NCBI RefSeq assembly: GCF_006376615.1
Contig: NZ_VEXQ01000029.1
Location: forward strand, 1-34,537
Direction: 5' to 3'
Source: Buttiauxella sp. B2
Lineage (GTDB): Bacteria > Pseudomonadota > Gammaproteobacteria > Enterobacterales > Enterobacteriaceae
Length of the DNA stretch: 34,537 nucleotides
Shown here: positions 8,280 to 19,243 of the stretch, piece by piece
Layout of the letters: every line of letters starts with the position of its first letter
Position numbering within the stretch: position 1 is the stretch's first letter
Position numbers and translations under genes: made by a program
The notes under the pieces: generated by a model
Seen by the model: the letters and a program-made list of their open reading frames with translations, nothing else
Database searches by the model: none
Told to the model about the DNA's origin: nothing

Positions 8280-9455
8280 TCACTGCTGGCGGTGGTAGCC
8301 GCGCCACCACACTACCAAATTTAGTAGGGCGATAATGGCACCCGCTGCGCACACGCCACTCCATCCAGCATGTTGATAAGCGCTGGCAGAAATAACAGAG
8401 CCTGCGGCACCGCCTATAAAATAGCTGGTCATATAACCAGCAGTCAGGCGATTTCGTGCCTCTGGCATCATGTGGTAGATGACGGTTTGGTTGGTGATAT
8501 GCACACCCTGAACGGTTAAATCCAACACCAAAATACCCACGATGAGTGCGATAACGGAATACTGCCCCATCGCAGTCGCAATCCACGACAGCAACAGAAG
8601 CACTAGCCCGATGGTGGTGATGAGATGTGCTTTGCCTTTATCGGCAAATCCACCCGCCGGACGAGCGCCCAGAGCACCCGCAGCACCCGCCAGGCCAAAC
8701 ATACCAATCATCCCATCCGAGAAATTAAACGGTGGTGATGCCAGCAGAAACGCCATCGACGTCCAGAGAATGCTGAAGTTAGCAAACGTCAGGCATCCCA
8801 GAATGGCACGCGTGCGCAGTAGAGGATTTTTGATAAACAGGCTGAATACTGAGGACAGCAATTGCGGATAATTCAGATTCGTTTCAGATTTCACTTTTGG
8901 CAAGCCGCGCCACAGGGCTAAAGCCATGCAAATCATTAACACACTTGCGACCCAGTAGATGGTGCGCCAGCCGCCAAGGTTTGCCAGTAGTCCCGCAACG
9001 GTTCGCGCAAGGAGAATACCCAGCAGTAGCCCGCTCATAATGGTACCCACGACTTTGCCGCGTTTTTCAGGCTCCGCAAGCGTTGCCGCCAGCGGCACCA
9101 GAATCTGTGCAACAACGGAGAACAAACCCGTAAGTGCAGTACCGAGAATCATCACCCAAAGAGTCTGACTTAACGCGGTAATCACCATGCCGCCTGCGGC
9201 CAGCAACGTCATAAAGACAATCAGCCCACGGCGTTCAAACATATCCCCCAAAGGAACCAGCAGCAGTAGGCCTGCGGCATAGCCCAGTTGCGCGGCAGTA
9301 ACGATAAATCCGGCCTGGTTAATCGAAAGGGAAAATGCATTAGCAATAGTGCTGAGTAACGGTTGCGCGTAGTAATTGCTGGCAACAGCTAAACCCGTGG
9401 CAATAGACATCAGGACGATGAGCGCGGGGCTTAGTCCCTGGTGAGTATTTTTCAT
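8280..9455 (-). CDS. ygaY: MFS transporter YgaY, intact
   Basis: A full-length 391-aa, 12-segment major facilitator transporter. The loop 2-3 signature GDMFERRGLIVF and the second-half repeat ADKGKAHLITT are present, and segment 5 carries a glycine-rich LLLGILLARTVAGLL. Position between ygaZ and proX identifies it as YgaY. In E. coli K-12 ygaY is annotated as a pseudogene; here the frame is uninterrupted from ATG at 9455 to the stop. The substrate is unknown; similarity to sugar- or drug-efflux MFS members is inference. The neighbouring ygaZH exporter faces the same way, 124 bp downstream. Confidence 0.88.
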   Translation of the reverse strand: MKNTHQGLSPALIVLMSIATGLAVASNYYAQPLLSTIANAFSLSINQAGFIVTAAQLGYAAGLLLLVPLGDMFERRGLIVFMTLLAAGGMVITALSQTLWVMILGTALTGLFSVVAQILVPLAATLAEPEKRGKVVGTIMSGLLLGILLARTVAGLLANLGGWRTIYWVASVLMICMALALWRGLPKVKSETNLNYPQLLSSVFSLFIKNPLLRTRAILGCLTFANFSILWTSMAFLLASPPFNFSDGMIGMFGLAGAAGALGARPAGGFADKGKAHLITTIGLVLLLLSWIATAMGQYSVIALIVGILVLDLTVQGVHITNQTVIYHMMPEARNRLTAGYMTSYFIGGAAGSVISASAYQHAGWSGVCAAGAIIALLNLVVWWRGYHRQQ

Positions 9456-9549
9456 TCTTATTCTTCAGCTTGTGATGAGGAGCGGGAATAATAGCGAAAA
9501 TTAATGTAGGTGGGGGAAGGAGTCGCGTGTCGAATTGTGCGTTGGAATG

Positions 9550-9609
9550 AAAACGCCCCATCCCAGTCTTTCCCTCTCATGGAGGAGAGGATTGGGGTGA
9601 GGGCGTTTT
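9550..9609 (-). terminator. Terminator of the proVWX operon
   Basis: Just after the proX stop on the minus strand lies a long hairpin. The outer stem AAAACGCCC/GGGCGTTTT (9550-9558/9601-9609) encloses an inner stem CCTCTC/GAGAGG (9573-9578/9585-9590), and the 3' arm ends in TTTT. The inner CCCTCACCCC/GAGAGG-type sequence resembles a dispersed hairpin repeat common in Gram-negative intergenic DNA. Confidence 0.75.
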
Positions 9610-9615
9610 AGCAAG

Positions 9616-10608
9616 TTACTTCGTAGCCAGAGCTTCGTTCACCCAGCTGTCAAACTCAGCCTGGTGAGCTTTAATCCAGCCATCTACGTGCCCCTGAATA
9701 TCCGCTTCTGATGCTTTACCGTTATGCATCATCGCATTCTCGGCGTTGATATCCGCCAGTGGCAACTTCATCAAGCTAAACAGTTTCGCCGCCTGTGGGT
9801 TTTTCTCAGCCCAGGCTTTGTTCGCTACAATGTGCATGGTGTTCACCGGGAAGCCGTAGTTCGCACCGTTCGGCAGTTTGGTATCCACATCTTTCTGAGC
9901 GCCCGGCATTGAAGAGAACGGCACCTGCAACCACACCACGTCTTTGCCCGGAATCATCACATCACTCACCCAATATGGCGTCCAGGTGTAGTACAGAATC
10001 GGTTTGCCTTCTTTGTGGCGGGTAATGGTGTCGGCAATCATCGCAGAATAATTACCCTGGTTATGTTCCACGGTATTGCTCAAGCCGTATGCGCCAATCT
10101 GGTGATTGATAACCGCTTCACAGCCCCAGCCTGGCGTACAACCCGTCAGGTCTGCTTTACCGTCGCCGTTGGTATCAAACAGTTTGGCAATTTTCGGATC
10201 TTTTAACTGCTCAATATTCGTAATTTTGTATTGTTCGGCAGTTTTCTTATCGATCAGATAACCCTGAGCGGCACCCTGAACGTAGGTTCCTTCACGGTAA
10301 AATTTCTTATCGCCGCCCGCTGCTTCATACATGTCGTCATGCAGAGGCTTCCAGTTGGTGGCGATATACGTGATATCGCCTGCGGCCATAGAGGTATAAG
10401 CCACGTTGTAATCTACTTCACTCGGTTTGTTAACCGTATAGCCGAGCTTTTCCAGACCACGGGCAACTAATAATGTCTGGAATGATTCTTCTGAGATGGT
10501 GCTTTGCGCTGGCTGAACGGTAATGCCTTTACCCGGCAAATCAGCAGCAAAAGAGCTGGTGGTAACGAGTGTGGCAAGTGTTGCGGCTAAAATAGTCGTG
10601 TGTCGCAT
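9616..10608 (-). CDS. proX: Glycine betaine/proline betaine-binding protein ProX
   Basis: Periplasmic substrate-binding protein of the ProU osmoprotectant importer, 330 aa as in E. coli. A signal peptide covers about residues 1-21, with cleavage after SSFA. The tryptophans that form the betaine-binding aromatic box are retained in [20 protein letters not shown] and TWTPYW, and the two cysteines of GCTPGWGC can form the known disulfide. It is last in proVWX, 57 bases after proW, and is followed by a strong hairpin. Confidence 0.97.
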   Translation of the reverse strand: MRHTTILAATLATLVTTSSFAADLPGKGITVQPAQSTISEESFQTLLVARGLEKLGYTVNKPSEVDYNVAYTSMAAGDITYIATNWKPLHDDMYEAAGGDKKFYREGTYVQGAAQGYLIDKKTAEQYKITNIEQLKDPKIAKLFDTNGDGKADLTGCTPGWGCEAVINHQIGAYGLSNTVEHNQGNYSAMIADTITRHKEGKPILYYTWTPYWVSDVMIPGKDVVWLQVPFSSMPGAQKDVDTKLPNGANYGFPVNTMHIVANKAWAEKNPQAAKLFSLMKLPLADINAENAMMHNGKASEADIQGHVDGWIKAHQAEFDSWVNEALATK

Positions 10609-10665
10609 CGTTATTCCTTTTTTATAGTGATGGGGCGTGAAGCGGCACGAATGCCGCCAGCATGC

Positions 10666-11748
10666 TTATTTGATGAAGGGACGGGTCAAAAGACCAATTG
10701 GGCCGGTGTTATACCAGCGGCGATTGCCACGGCTACGTGAATCGCGGCCAATGGACTGAGTTAAACGGTCGAGAATAATGGCAAGGATCACAATGCCGAC
10801 GCCACCAACGGTCGCAAGACCCATATCGAGGCGGCCAATACCGCGCAGAACCATCTGACCAAGCCCACCCACGGCAATCATCGAAGCGATAACGACCATG
10901 GAAAGCGCCAGCATCAGCGTCTGGTTTACACCCGCCATAATGGTAGGCATTGCCAGCGGTAACTGAACTTTGAACAGCATCTGACGCGGGCTTGCACCGA
11001 ATGATCGTGACGCTTCAATCAAGTCTTCCGGGACCTGCTTAATGCCCAGAATCGTCAGTCGTACTATCGGCGGCAGGGCAAAGATAATCGTTACAACCAC
11101 ACCCGGTACGTTACCGATACCAAACAGCATCACGATAGGCACCAGATAAACAAACGCCGGAGTGGTTTGCATCGCATCCAAAAGCGGCCGGATTATCTTC
11201 GCGGCCCGTTCACTTCGGGCGAGCCATATCCCAAGTGGTAGACCTATGATCATACAGAACAGCAGGGCGGTCAAAACCAGCGCCAGCGTCACCATGGCCT
11301 GCGACCAGGCACCAATTGCGCCAATCGCAATCAGCGAAATTAGTGTAGCAACACCCATACCCAGGCTGGACATCTGCCATGCAATCAACGCAAACAGAAT
11401 GATTGCCACGGGAGCGGGCATACCCAGCAAGAAGTGTTGGAAACCACTAAGGATGTAATCCACTGGCACGCGAATACCCTGGAACACTGGGCGGAAATGC
11501 GTAACCACCCAGTCGATACCATGAGTCACCCAGTTATCGAGCGGGATCAGCGTCTTATGGAATGGATCAAGAATATTAAAATGCTCAACTTGCGGGGCAG
11601 GGGCTGAATTCAGCCAATCTGCACCGTTACTTGCAGCCGGTGTGGACGCAGCCTGGCTACCCCACGCATCTGCAGTTGAAGCGGCCTGGTTGGTTGTTGC
11701 GTCGGCAGCAGCTGTGCCGGTATCCCACGGATTTGAATCGTTACTCAT
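10666..11748 (-). CDS. proW: ProU ABC transporter permease ProW
   Basis: Inner-membrane permease of ProU, 360 aa against 354 in E. coli. A long hydrophilic N-terminal tail, Ala/Thr-rich here and the source of the extra length, precedes the membrane segments from about residue 112. The ABC-coupling EAA loop is [14 protein letters not shown] at about 245-258. The ATG overlaps the proV stop by four bases (ATGA), so the ATPase and permease are translationally coupled. Confidence 0.97.
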   Translation of the reverse strand: MSNDSNPWDTGTAAADATTNQAASTADAWGSQAASTPAASNGADWLNSAPAPQVEHFNILDPFHKTLIPLDNWVTHGIDWVVTHFRPVFQGIRVPVDYILSGFQHFLLGMPAPVAIILFALIAWQMSSLGMGVATLISLIAIGAIGAWSQAMVTLALVLTALLFCMIIGLPLGIWLARSERAAKIIRPLLDAMQTTPAFVYLVPIVMLFGIGNVPGVVVTIIFALPPIVRLTILGIKQVPEDLIEASRSFGASPRQMLFKVQLPLAMPTIMAGVNQTLMLALSMVVIASMIAVGGLGQMVLRGIGRLDMGLATVGGVGIVILAIILDRLTQSIGRDSRSRGNRRWYNTGPIGLLTRPFIK

Positions 11749-12944
11749 TGGCTTACCCCATCACGATCTAACGCCTGCAGCAGCACCCCTTTTGAGATGA
11801 TGCCCACGTACTGACTTTCTTCCCCAATAACCGGAACCGCGCACGGAGCCTGGCCGACATGGGTGAGCAGCTCGCTCAGTGACGTATCGGCGGAAACTGC
11901 CGCCGGAGATTCGAGATAAGCATTATCCAGACCCTGACCGGCAGCCAGCGCCGCTTTCAGTGAATCTGTTGAGACAATACCGAGGAATCGTTGCCCACGT
12001 TCAATGACATAACCGTATTCACGGTCTTCATCTTGCAGCAATTTAAGAGCGGAACGAGGGCCAAAACCGGCGGTTTTTCGCAGCAGGCCAGCCGGGTTAC
12101 GACGGGCAATATCTTTGGCACTAAATACCTGGCTTATATCCACCCCACGGAAGAAGGTGCGGACATAATCATTAGCTGGGTTATTCAGAATTTCATCCGG
12201 GGTGCCCACCTGTACGACTTCACCACCTTGCATAATGGCAATTCGGTCGCCAATACGCATTGCTTCATCTAAATCGTGGGAAATAAATACGATGGTACGC
12301 TGGTGTTTTGCCTGCAATTTAATTAGCTCGTCCTGCATCTCAGTACGAATTAATGGATCCAAAGCTGAGAAAGCTTCATCCATCAATAATATATCGGGAT
12401 TAATAGCTAAAGCGCGGGCCAAACCAACTCGCTGACGCATACCGCCGGAAAGCTCATCGGGATAAGCATGAGAATAATTTTCAAGCCCAACCTGACGCAG
12501 TGCATCAAGCGCTTTTTCCTGACGTTCTTTAAGCGGAATGCCCGCTAATTCCATACCAAAGGCGGTGTTATTTAACACCGTCATATGGGGCATCAGAGCA
12601 AAGGACTGGAATACCATGGAGATCTTACTTTTACGCACTTCGCGGAGTTGCGAGTCTGATATTTTGGCAATGTCGACACCATCAATCAGCACCTGTCCAC
12701 GGGTTGGTTCAATCAGGCGATTGAGAAGGCGAACCATGGTGGATTTACCCGAACCGGATAGCCCCATGATGACAAAAATCTCGCCTTCTTCAATTGCCAG
12801 ACTGGCGTCTTTCACGCCAAGCGACAGCCCTGTTTTCTCCAGTAATTCTGCTTTGGAAATACCCTTCTCTATATATTTGAATGCGCGCTGTGGATGCTCA
12901 CCAAATACCTTATATAAATTCTTCACTTCAAGTTTAATTGCCAT
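11745..12944 (-). CDS. proV: ProU ABC transporter ATPase ProV
   Basis: ATP-binding subunit of the ProU betaine/proline importer, 399 aa (E. coli 400). Walker [10 protein letters not shown] is at residues 61-69, the ABC signature LSGGMRQ at 165-171, and Walker B ILLMDE at 185-190. The C-terminal third holds tandem CBS domains, associated in this family with osmotic/ionic sensing. It is the first gene of proVWX. In E. coli the region upstream and the 5' part of proV bind H-NS, which keeps the operon silent at low osmolarity; the AT-rich upstream DNA here is consistent with that. Confidence 0.97.
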   Translation of the reverse strand: MAIKLEVKNLYKVFGEHPQRAFKYIEKGISKAELLEKTGLSLGVKDASLAIEEGEIFVIMGLSGSGKSTMVRLLNRLIEPTRGQVLIDGVDIAKISDSQLREVRKSKISMVFQSFALMPHMTVLNNTAFGMELAGIPLKERQEKALDALRQVGLENYSHAYPDELSGGMRQRVGLARALAINPDILLMDEAFSALDPLIRTEMQDELIKLQAKHQRTIVFISHDLDEAMRIGDRIAIMQGGEVVQVGTPDEILNNPANDYVRTFFRGVDISQVFSAKDIARRNPAGLLRKTAGFGPRSALKLLQDEDREYGYVIERGQRFLGIVSTDSLKAALAAGQGLDNAYLESPAAVSADTSLSELLTHVGQAPCAVPVIGEESQYVGIISKGVLLQALDRDGVSQ

Positions 12945-13263
12945 GCAATAAAGTTATTCCTGTATTTATATTTATATACAATTCCTGATGGAAATATTCT
13001 CTGCATATACCCTAACATACTCAGAATCTGAGACAACCCTCCATTTCCGATATATGCAATATCCGTACGGCGGGGATGGGCGGCATTTCCCATGAGTAAA
13101 GGGCTGAGAGCAAATCAGAGAAAAATGATATTTTTTGTAAATGACAGTCGAGATTTGCCTGAATAGGGTGATATTCAGACAAAAATGTAAGCGGTTATTA
13201 TTGATTATTGGTGGGAAATATCATTCCCAAAAAAAGATGAAATATCCTAATTAATTTATGGAT
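12945..13263 (-). promoter_or_regulatory. proU regulatory region with P2-like promoter
   Basis: A 319-bp AT-rich gap between nrdF and proV. On the minus strand TTGTCT (complement of 13031-13036) and TAGGGT (complement of 13009-13014) are 16 bp apart and lie about 65 bases before the proV ATG. The unusual TAGGGT -10 is the one described for the osmotically controlled proU P2 promoter of E. coli/Salmonella. T-rich runs upstream could be H-NS-bound curved DNA. No gene is visible in the gap and no clean nrdF terminator was found. Confidence 0.75.
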
Positions 13264-14235
<972 letters not shown>

Positions 14236-16383
14236 TTATAAAGCGCAGGACACGCAGCCCTGAACTTCTGTTCCTTCCAGCGCCATTTGACGCAACCGAA
14301 TGTAATACAGCGTTTTAATGCCTTTCTTCCAGGCGTAAATCTGCGCTTTATTAATGTCGCGAGTGGTGGCGGTATCGCGGAAAAACAGCGTTAGCGATAA
14401 ACCCTGATCCACATGGCGTGTCGCTTCGGCGTAGGTATCGATGATTTTTTCCGGGCCAATGTCATAAGCATCCTGATAAAACTCCAGGTTGTTGTTGGTC
14501 ATAAACGGGGCTGGATAATAAACGCGTCCGATTTTGCCTTCTTTGCGGATCTCAATACGCGAAATGATCGGGTGAATGCTAGAAGTCGCGTGATTGATAT
14601 AAGAGATAGAACCCGTCGGCGGAATAGCCTGCAAATTCTGGTTATACAGACCATGTTCCATTACATCATCACGCAGCTGTTGCCACTGTTCGCGGGTGGG
14701 AATTGCCACTCCGGATTTGGCAAATAATTCGCGAACTTTCGCAGTTTTCGGTTGCCAGGTATCTTGCAGATACTGGCGGAAATATTCGCCGCTGGCATAG
14801 CGCGATAGTTCAAATCCGGCAAAGCTCTGTTTACGTTCTCGCGCCAGCAAATTAGATGTGCGTACTGCATGCCATGTGACGGTATAGAAATAGAGGTTAG
14901 TGAAATCTAACCCTTCGGGTGAACCGTAAGTAATGCCTTCGCGTGCCAGATAGCCATGCAGATTCATCTGCCCGAGCCCAATCGCATGTGATGCGGCATT
15001 GCCAGCTTCAATCGACGGGACTGAGCGGATATGGCTCATGTCGGAAACCGCTGTCAGCCCGCGAATCGCCGTCTCTATGGTCTGGCCAAAATCAGGCGAA
15101 TCCATGGTGTGGGCGATATTTAACGAGCCAAGATTGCAGGAGATATCTTTGCCAACCTGCGCGTAATCGAGGTTTTCGTCATAAGTTGATGCGCTGTTGA
15201 CTTGTAAAATTTCCGAGCACAGGTTGCTCATATTGATGCGCCCCGCAATGGGGTTCGCGCGGTTAACCGTGTCTTCAAACATGATGTACGGATAGCCGGA
15301 CTCAAACTGAATTTCAGCCAATGTCTGGAAGAAATCGCGGGCATTAATAACTGTTTTACGGATGCGGTTATCGGCCAGCATTTCCTCGTACAACTCACTG
15401 ACCGCAATATCGCCAAACGGCTTGCCATAAATGCGCTCAACATCGTAAGGCGAAAACAAGGCCATCGGCTGATTCACTTTTGCCAGTTGGAAGGTGATAT
15501 CCGGGATGACCACGCCAAGTGAAAGTGACTTAATGCGGATCTTTTCATCGGCATTTTCGCGCTTGGTATCGAGGAAGCGCAAAATATCCGGGTGATGTGC
15601 GTGAAGATAAACCGCACCAGCGCCCTGGCGTGCGCCAAGCTGATTGGCGTACGAAAACGCATCTTCAAGCATTTTCATTACCGGGATAACACCAGATGAC
15701 TGGTTTTCGATGCGCTTAATCGGTGCACCGACTTCGCGTAAATTGGAGAGCAGGAAAGCCACACCGCCACCGCGCTTCGATAGCTGCAACGCAGAGTTAA
15801 CTGCCCGGCCAATCGACTCCATATTGTCTTCGATGCGTAGCAAGAAACAGGAAACTAATTCGCCGCGCTGCATCTTTCCACAGTTCAGAAAAGTGGGTGT
15901 TGCTGGCTGGAAGCGGCTGCTGAGCATCTCTTTCATCAACTGATTAGCGAGCTTTTCATCGCCTTGTGCCAGCGTTAACGCCACCATCGACACGCGGTCA
16001 GGAAAGTGTTCCAGATACTCTTTGCTGTCATAAGATTTCAGCGTGTAGCTGGTGTAATACTTCCATGCGCCAAGAAAGGTTTTGAACTGGAAACCGCTGC
16101 TATGCGCTTTCTCAAACAATTCGACGACAAAACGGCTGTCGTAACGTTGCAGCACAGCGTTGTCGTAATACCCTTCGGTTACCAGCCAATCAAGACGTGC
16201 CTGCTGAGAGGGAAAGTGGTGAGAGCGGGGCAACACATGCTGTTTAAGGAATTGCTCCACCGCCAGTTTGTCTTTCTCAAACTGGATATGGCCTTCGGAA
16301 TCATAGAGATTCAACATGGCGTTGAGCGCGTGAAAATCCGCGCTTTCTGTTGCGCTCACGCGGATAGCTTCTGTCGTTGCCAA
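14236..16383 (-). CDS. nrdE: Class Ib ribonucleotide reductase alpha subunit NrdE
   Basis: Catalytic subunit reducing ribonucleoside diphosphates; 715 aa (E. coli 714). Conserved active-site blocks include [37 protein letters not shown] and [18 protein letters not shown]. The C-terminal redox pair CVSC (in GCVSCAL) is the one re-reduced by NrdH. The start overlaps the end of nrdI by 28 bases, as in E. coli, so nrdI and nrdE are probably translationally coupled. Confidence 0.97.
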   Translation of the reverse strand: MATTEAIRVSATESADFHALNAMLNLYDSEGHIQFEKDKLAVEQFLKQHVLPRSHHFPSQQARLDWLVTEGYYDNAVLQRYDSRFVVELFEKAHSSGFQFKTFLGAWKYYTSYTLKSYDSKEYLEHFPDRVSMVALTLAQGDEKLANQLMKEMLSSRFQPATPTFLNCGKMQRGELVSCFLLRIEDNMESIGRAVNSALQLSKRGGGVAFLLSNLREVGAPIKRIENQSSGVIPVMKMLEDAFSYANQLGARQGAGAVYLHAHHPDILRFLDTKRENADEKIRIKSLSLGVVIPDITFQLAKVNQPMALFSPYDVERIYGKPFGDIAVSELYEEMLADNRIRKTVINARDFFQTLAEIQFESGYPYIMFEDTVNRANPIAGRINMSNLCSEILQVNSASTYDENLDYAQVGKDISCNLGSLNIAHTMDSPDFGQTIETAIRGLTAVSDMSHIRSVPSIEAGNAASHAIGLGQMNLHGYLAREGITYGSPEGLDFTNLYFYTVTWHAVRTSNLLARERKQSFAGFELSRYASGEYFRQYLQDTWQPKTAKVRELFAKSGVAIPTREQWQQLRDDVMEHGLYNQNLQAIPPTGSISYINHATSSIHPIISRIEIRKEGKIGRVYYPAPFMTNNNLEFYQDAYDIGPEKIIDTYAEATRHVDQGLSLTLFFRDTATTRDINKAQIYAWKKGIKTLYYIRLRQMALEGTEVQGCVSCAL

Positions 16384-16766
16384 AATTCCCTCACTCCCTT
16401 ACGCACGTTTTCGATGTCCTGGTCAGTGCCAAGTAGCTCAAAACGATAGAGATACGGCACCTGGCATTTTTGGGCTAACACGTCGCCCGCCCGGCAAAAC
16501 CCTTCGCCGAAGTTACGATTACCGCTGGCAATCACGCCACGCAGCAAAGCCCGGTTGCTGGCATTATTTAAAAATCGAATCACCTGGGCGGGTACTGCAC
16601 CTGCAATCCCACCACCGCCGTAGCTTGGCACGATCAAAATGTAGGGCTCCATCACTTCCAGCCGCTGTTTGACTTCCAGCGGAATCCGCAGCGCAGGCAA
16701 ACCCAGGCGCTCAACAAAGCGCAGAGTATTTTCCGAGGTGCTTGAGAAGTAGACGAGGTTGCTCAT
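16356..16766 (-). CDS. nrdI: Flavodoxin-like NrdI
   Basis: A 136-aa FMN protein that supplies superoxide/peroxide to assemble the dimanganese-tyrosyl cofactor of NrdF; length as in E. coli. The FMN phosphate loop is FSSTSENT at residues 8-15, and the flavin-contacting glycine-rich loop is [13 protein letters not shown]. Its ATG overlaps the nrdH stop by four bases and its end overlaps nrdE. Confidence 0.96.
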   Translation of the reverse strand: MSNLVYFSSTSENTLRFVERLGLPALRIPLEVKQRLEVMEPYILIVPSYGGGGIAGAVPAQVIRFLNNASNRALLRGVIASGNRNFGEGFCRAGDVLAQKCQVPYLYRFELLGTDQDIENVRKGVREFWQRQKLSA

Positions 16767-16999
16767 GCGTGAACCTGGGGGCGAAGGCGGTTGATCATAT
16801 CCGGGCGAAATCCGCTCCAGCTTTCCTGGTCGGTGACAACCACCGGCAATTGGCGATAGCCTTTTTCCCGTAAATCGTCCTCGGCTTCTGGGTGCTGATC
16901 GAGATTAATCAGCTCAAAAGTGAACCCACGGCTTTCCATCGCCCGCTTGGTGGCATGGCACTGAACACAGTCATTTCGAGTGTATATTTTAATGCGCAT
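16763..16999 (-). CDS. nrdH: Glutaredoxin-like electron donor NrdH
   Basis: A 78-aa thioredoxin-fold protein (E. coli 81 aa) with the NrdH active site CVQC at residues 11-14 and the C-terminal motif [12 protein letters not shown]. It accepts electrons from thioredoxin reductase and reduces NrdE. The ATG at 16999 gives the family N-terminus [10 protein letters not shown]; the in-frame ATG 20 codons upstream would add an unrelated extension across the promoter region. It is the first gene of nrdHIEF. Confidence 0.95.
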   Translation of the reverse strand: MRIKIYTRNDCVQCHATKRAMESRGFTFELINLDQHPEAEDDLREKGYRQLPVVVTDQESWSGFRPDMINRLRPQVHA

Positions 17000-17030
17000 G
17001 ATTCTTATTCTCTTTGTTGTGAGGATATGA

Positions 17031-17078
17031 ATACTAGATGTGGTTGGATAAATTATCAACCATACAAGATATAGTATT
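17031..17078 (-). promoter_or_regulatory. Pair of NrdR-box-like sites upstream of nrdH
   Basis: Positions 17063-17078 (ATACAAGATATAGTAT) match the NrdR box ACACWATATATWGTGT at 13 of 16 bases. A weaker copy at 17031-17046 (ATACTAGATGTGGTTG) matches at 10 of 16. They start 32 bp apart, about three helical turns, which is the spacing typical of paired NrdR boxes. They lie 32-79 bases before the nrdH ATG. NrdR is the ATP-cone repressor of ribonucleotide reductase genes. No convincing Fur box was seen. Confidence 0.65.
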
Positions 17079-17270
17079 TTTAGATAAGTATAGAAAGGAT
17101 AATGAGCGGGGCGGTATGGAGCTTCTCAGTTCACCGTTAGCTGTAATTACAAGGAACACAGGTCATTTTGGTGAGTGTGAAAACTGCGTTACTTGCAGAT
17201 TTCACCCTGACAGATTGCCAGAGCGAGATCTGTATTAGTGACAGCCATCAGGGAGAGGGAACTGTTCGGA

Positions 17271-17702
17271 CTACATACGCATACTGATCGCCAAACGGTT
17301 AAAGGCGTTCATCAAACTGGCGGTGAAGGTTAAATCGCTAATCTCTTGAGCGGTAAAGAATTGCAGTAACGGTTGGTACACTGCATCCTCCGCGCCACCT
17401 TCGGTAATTAAGGTTACTGCTTCTGCCCATGCCAGTGCTGAACGCTCTTTGTCGCTGAAGTGGTTACTTACTTTCCAGCCTGCCAGCGCGTCTAGCTTGG
17501 TTTGGTCTACACCATCTTTTCGTAATGCTTTTGAGTGCATTTCAAGGCAATAAGCGCAGCCGTTAATTTGTGAAACACGCAGGAAAACCAGTTCAATCAG
17601 TGTGGAACCGAGCGAGCTGGATTCCAGACCTTTCAGAGCCTGGAGCATTGGTTTAAATACGGCAGGGGAAAGGTCAAAGTAAGGTTGGCGTAGTTCGATC
17701 AT
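17271..17702 (-). CDS. Carboxymuconolactone decarboxylase / AhpD-like protein
   Basis: A 143-aa protein with the AhpD-type redox motif: Cys49 and Cys52 in CAYC, followed by His56 (CAYCLEMH). This is the signature of the carboxymuconolactone decarboxylase/alkylhydroperoxidase AhpD core family. Such proteins reduce peroxides or act in aromatic degradation; the CxxC-xxx-H pattern argues for the peroxidase-like group. It is divergent from a MocR-type regulator 90 bases away, a common pairing that suggests direct regulation. The E. coli nrdH-ygaM interval has no such gene, so the pair looks like an insertion here. Confidence 0.85.
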   Translation of the reverse strand: MIELRQPYFDLSPAVFKPMLQALKGLESSSLGSTLIELVFLRVSQINGCAYCLEMHSKALRKDGVDQTKLDALAGWKVSNHFSDKERSALAWAEAVTLITEGGAEDAVYQPLLQFFTAQEISDLTFTASLMNAFNRLAISMRM

Positions 17703-17792
17703 GGTTTAATTCCTCGTGTTGGTGTGAATACAATTTAGCACTATGATGGACTACAAAAGAGAGCCATAAATTAACTAATAAAGCAGGCCATA
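17703..17792. promoter_or_regulatory. Divergent promoter region of the CMD/MocR pair
   Basis: The 90-bp gap must hold both promoters. On the minus strand TTGTAG and TTGTAT 17 bp apart are a weak candidate for the CMD gene. TGGACTA at 17747-17753 resembles the GGACTA-type half-sites reported for some MocR/PdxR regulators, and ATGG/CCAT at 17746-17749/17764-17767 forms a loose dyad. The assignment is tentative. Confidence 0.3.
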
Positions 17793-19166
17793 ATGGCAAG
17801 TTCGATCGAACCTATAGTAAGTGCTCACCATGCGATACCGCGTTATCAGCAAATCGCCAGAAAACTTAAACAGGCTATCAGTGATGGTGAACTGGTTGCA
17901 GGAAGTCGTTTGCCGTCGAGTCGTACGATGGCGCTTGAATTGGGCGTGGCGCGGGCAACCGTAGAAAACGCTTATGGTGAGTTAGTCGCGCAGGGTTGGC
18001 TGGAAAGGCGCGGTCAGGCCGGAACCTTTGTGAGCCCATCGGTTACCTCAGGAGCAAATAACCCAGCTTTTGTCACTAACCAGCCACAAGGTGCGCCGCT
18101 ACCGTTTCAAATGGGGCTACCTGCGCTCGATGCTTTCCCTCGGGTATTATGGGCGCGGATTATGGGACGTAGACTACGCCTGCAAACTCGTTATGATTTG
18201 GTGATGCCGGAAGCGAATGGGGAATCCACATTACGCCAGGCCATTACTGACTATTTACGATTTTCGCGCAGTATTGACTGCCAGCCCGAGCAGGTCTTTA
18301 TCACCGCAGGGTTTCAGGCTGCAATGAGGCTGGTGGCACATACGCTGGCAAAACCTGGTGATGGAATTTGGTTGGAAGATCCTGGTTATCGTTATGTTCG
18401 CCCGGTGTTTGCAGAAGCTCAAATGGTGCTGCACGCTGTACCCGTCGACGAGGAAGGAATGCAAATTGACTACGGCATCAGCCATTTTCCTGATGCACGT
18501 TTTGCGCTTCTGACTCCTGCACACCAAAGCCCACTCGGTGTGGCGCTATCGCTTACTCGCCGCCACCAATTACTTGATTGGGTGGCAGCGAATCAGGGTT
18601 GGCTAATTGAAGACGATTACGACAGCGAATTTCGTTATCACGGCAAACCGCTGCCGCCGATAAAAAGCCTCGATGGCCCGCAGCGTGTTATCTATGCTGG
18701 GACATTCAGCAAATCGCTGTTTCCTGCTTTGCGCGTTGCCTGGTTGGTGGTTCCACAACAACAGGTTGAAGCGTTTTCACAGCATGCACATTTTTTGCCA
18801 TGTACCGCCCCGTTATTGATTCAGCAAACCATTGCAGATTTTCTGCGTGAAGGTCATTTCTGGCGGCACCTGAAAAAGATGCGTCTGTGCTACAGCGAGC
18901 GGCGGGTTTGGTTGGAGCATGCGCTTGCGCAGCAAGGGTTTGATGTTGTTCCACAGGCTGGTGGAATTCAGCTTGTGATGCGCGTCAACGGGGATGATCG
19001 TGCTTTAGTGGAGAAAGCGCGTAAAGCCGGATTGGCGGTACAGGCATTAAGCGACTGGCGCATGGTTTCACAAGGGGAAGGGGGAATACTGATGAGTTTT
19101 ACTAATCTCACGTCGCAGGCGATGGCTCATCAGGCCGCGAAGCAATTACGAATGGCTATTTCTTAA
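17793..19166 (+). CDS. MocR/PdxR-type regulator (GntR HTH + aminotransferase fold)
   Basis: A 457-aa fusion. Residues about 15-80 form a GntR winged helix (IARKLKQAISDGELVAGSRL, then SSRTMALELGVARATVENAY). From about residue 105 there is a type I PLP-dependent aminotransferase domain, with ITAGFQAAMRL, EDPGYRYVRPVF, IEDDYDSEFRYHG and the PLP-binding Lys307 in TFSKSLFPALR. MocR regulators sense PLP or amino-aldehyde ligands. It is transcribed away from the AhpD-like gene, which is its likely target. It is not close to E. coli YjiR or YdcR, so no symbol is given. Confidence 0.9.
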   Translation: MASSIEPIVSAHHAIPRYQQIARKLKQAISDGELVAGSRLPSSRTMALELGVARATVENAYGELVAQGWLERRGQAGTFVSPSVTSGANNPAFVTNQPQGAPLPFQMGLPALDAFPRVLWARIMGRRLRLQTRYDLVMPEANGESTLRQAITDYLRFSRSIDCQPEQVFITAGFQAAMRLVAHTLAKPGDGIWLEDPGYRYVRPVFAEAQMVLHAVPVDEEGMQIDYGISHFPDARFALLTPAHQSPLGVALSLTRRHQLLDWVAANQGWLIEDDYDSEFRYHGKPLPPIKSLDGPQRVIYAGTFSKSLFPALRVAWLVVPQQQVEAFSQHAHFLPCTAPLLIQQTIADFLREGHFWRHLKKMRLCYSERRVWLEHALAQQGFDVVPQAGGIQLVMRVNGDDRALVEKARKAGLAVQALSDWRMVSQGEGGILMSFTNLTSQAMAHQAAKQLRMAIS

Positions 19167-19172
19167 ATAAAA

Positions 19173-19196
19173 ACCCCGGGCTAGTGGCTCCGGGGT
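19173..19196 (-). terminator. Terminator downstream of ygaM
   Basis: ACCCCGG/CCGGGGT (19173-19179/19190-19196) closes a 10-base loop. On the minus strand it is followed by TTTTTATTT, so it terminates ygaM. On the plus strand it lies 6 bases after the MocR stop but lacks a T-tract. Confidence 0.8.
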
Positions 19197-19243
19197 CAGG
19201 ACGCATATTTATTATCACTACACTTTTGTGACTATCTTTGTGA

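Noticed and set aside
17038-17238. 66-codon plus-strand frame between nrdH and the CMD gene, with an internal ATG at 17116 after GGGGCGGT and a CENCVTC motif
   Set aside because: It overlaps the NrdR-box region, resembles no protein I know, and lacks other support; kept out of the gene list although the cysteine motif is curious.
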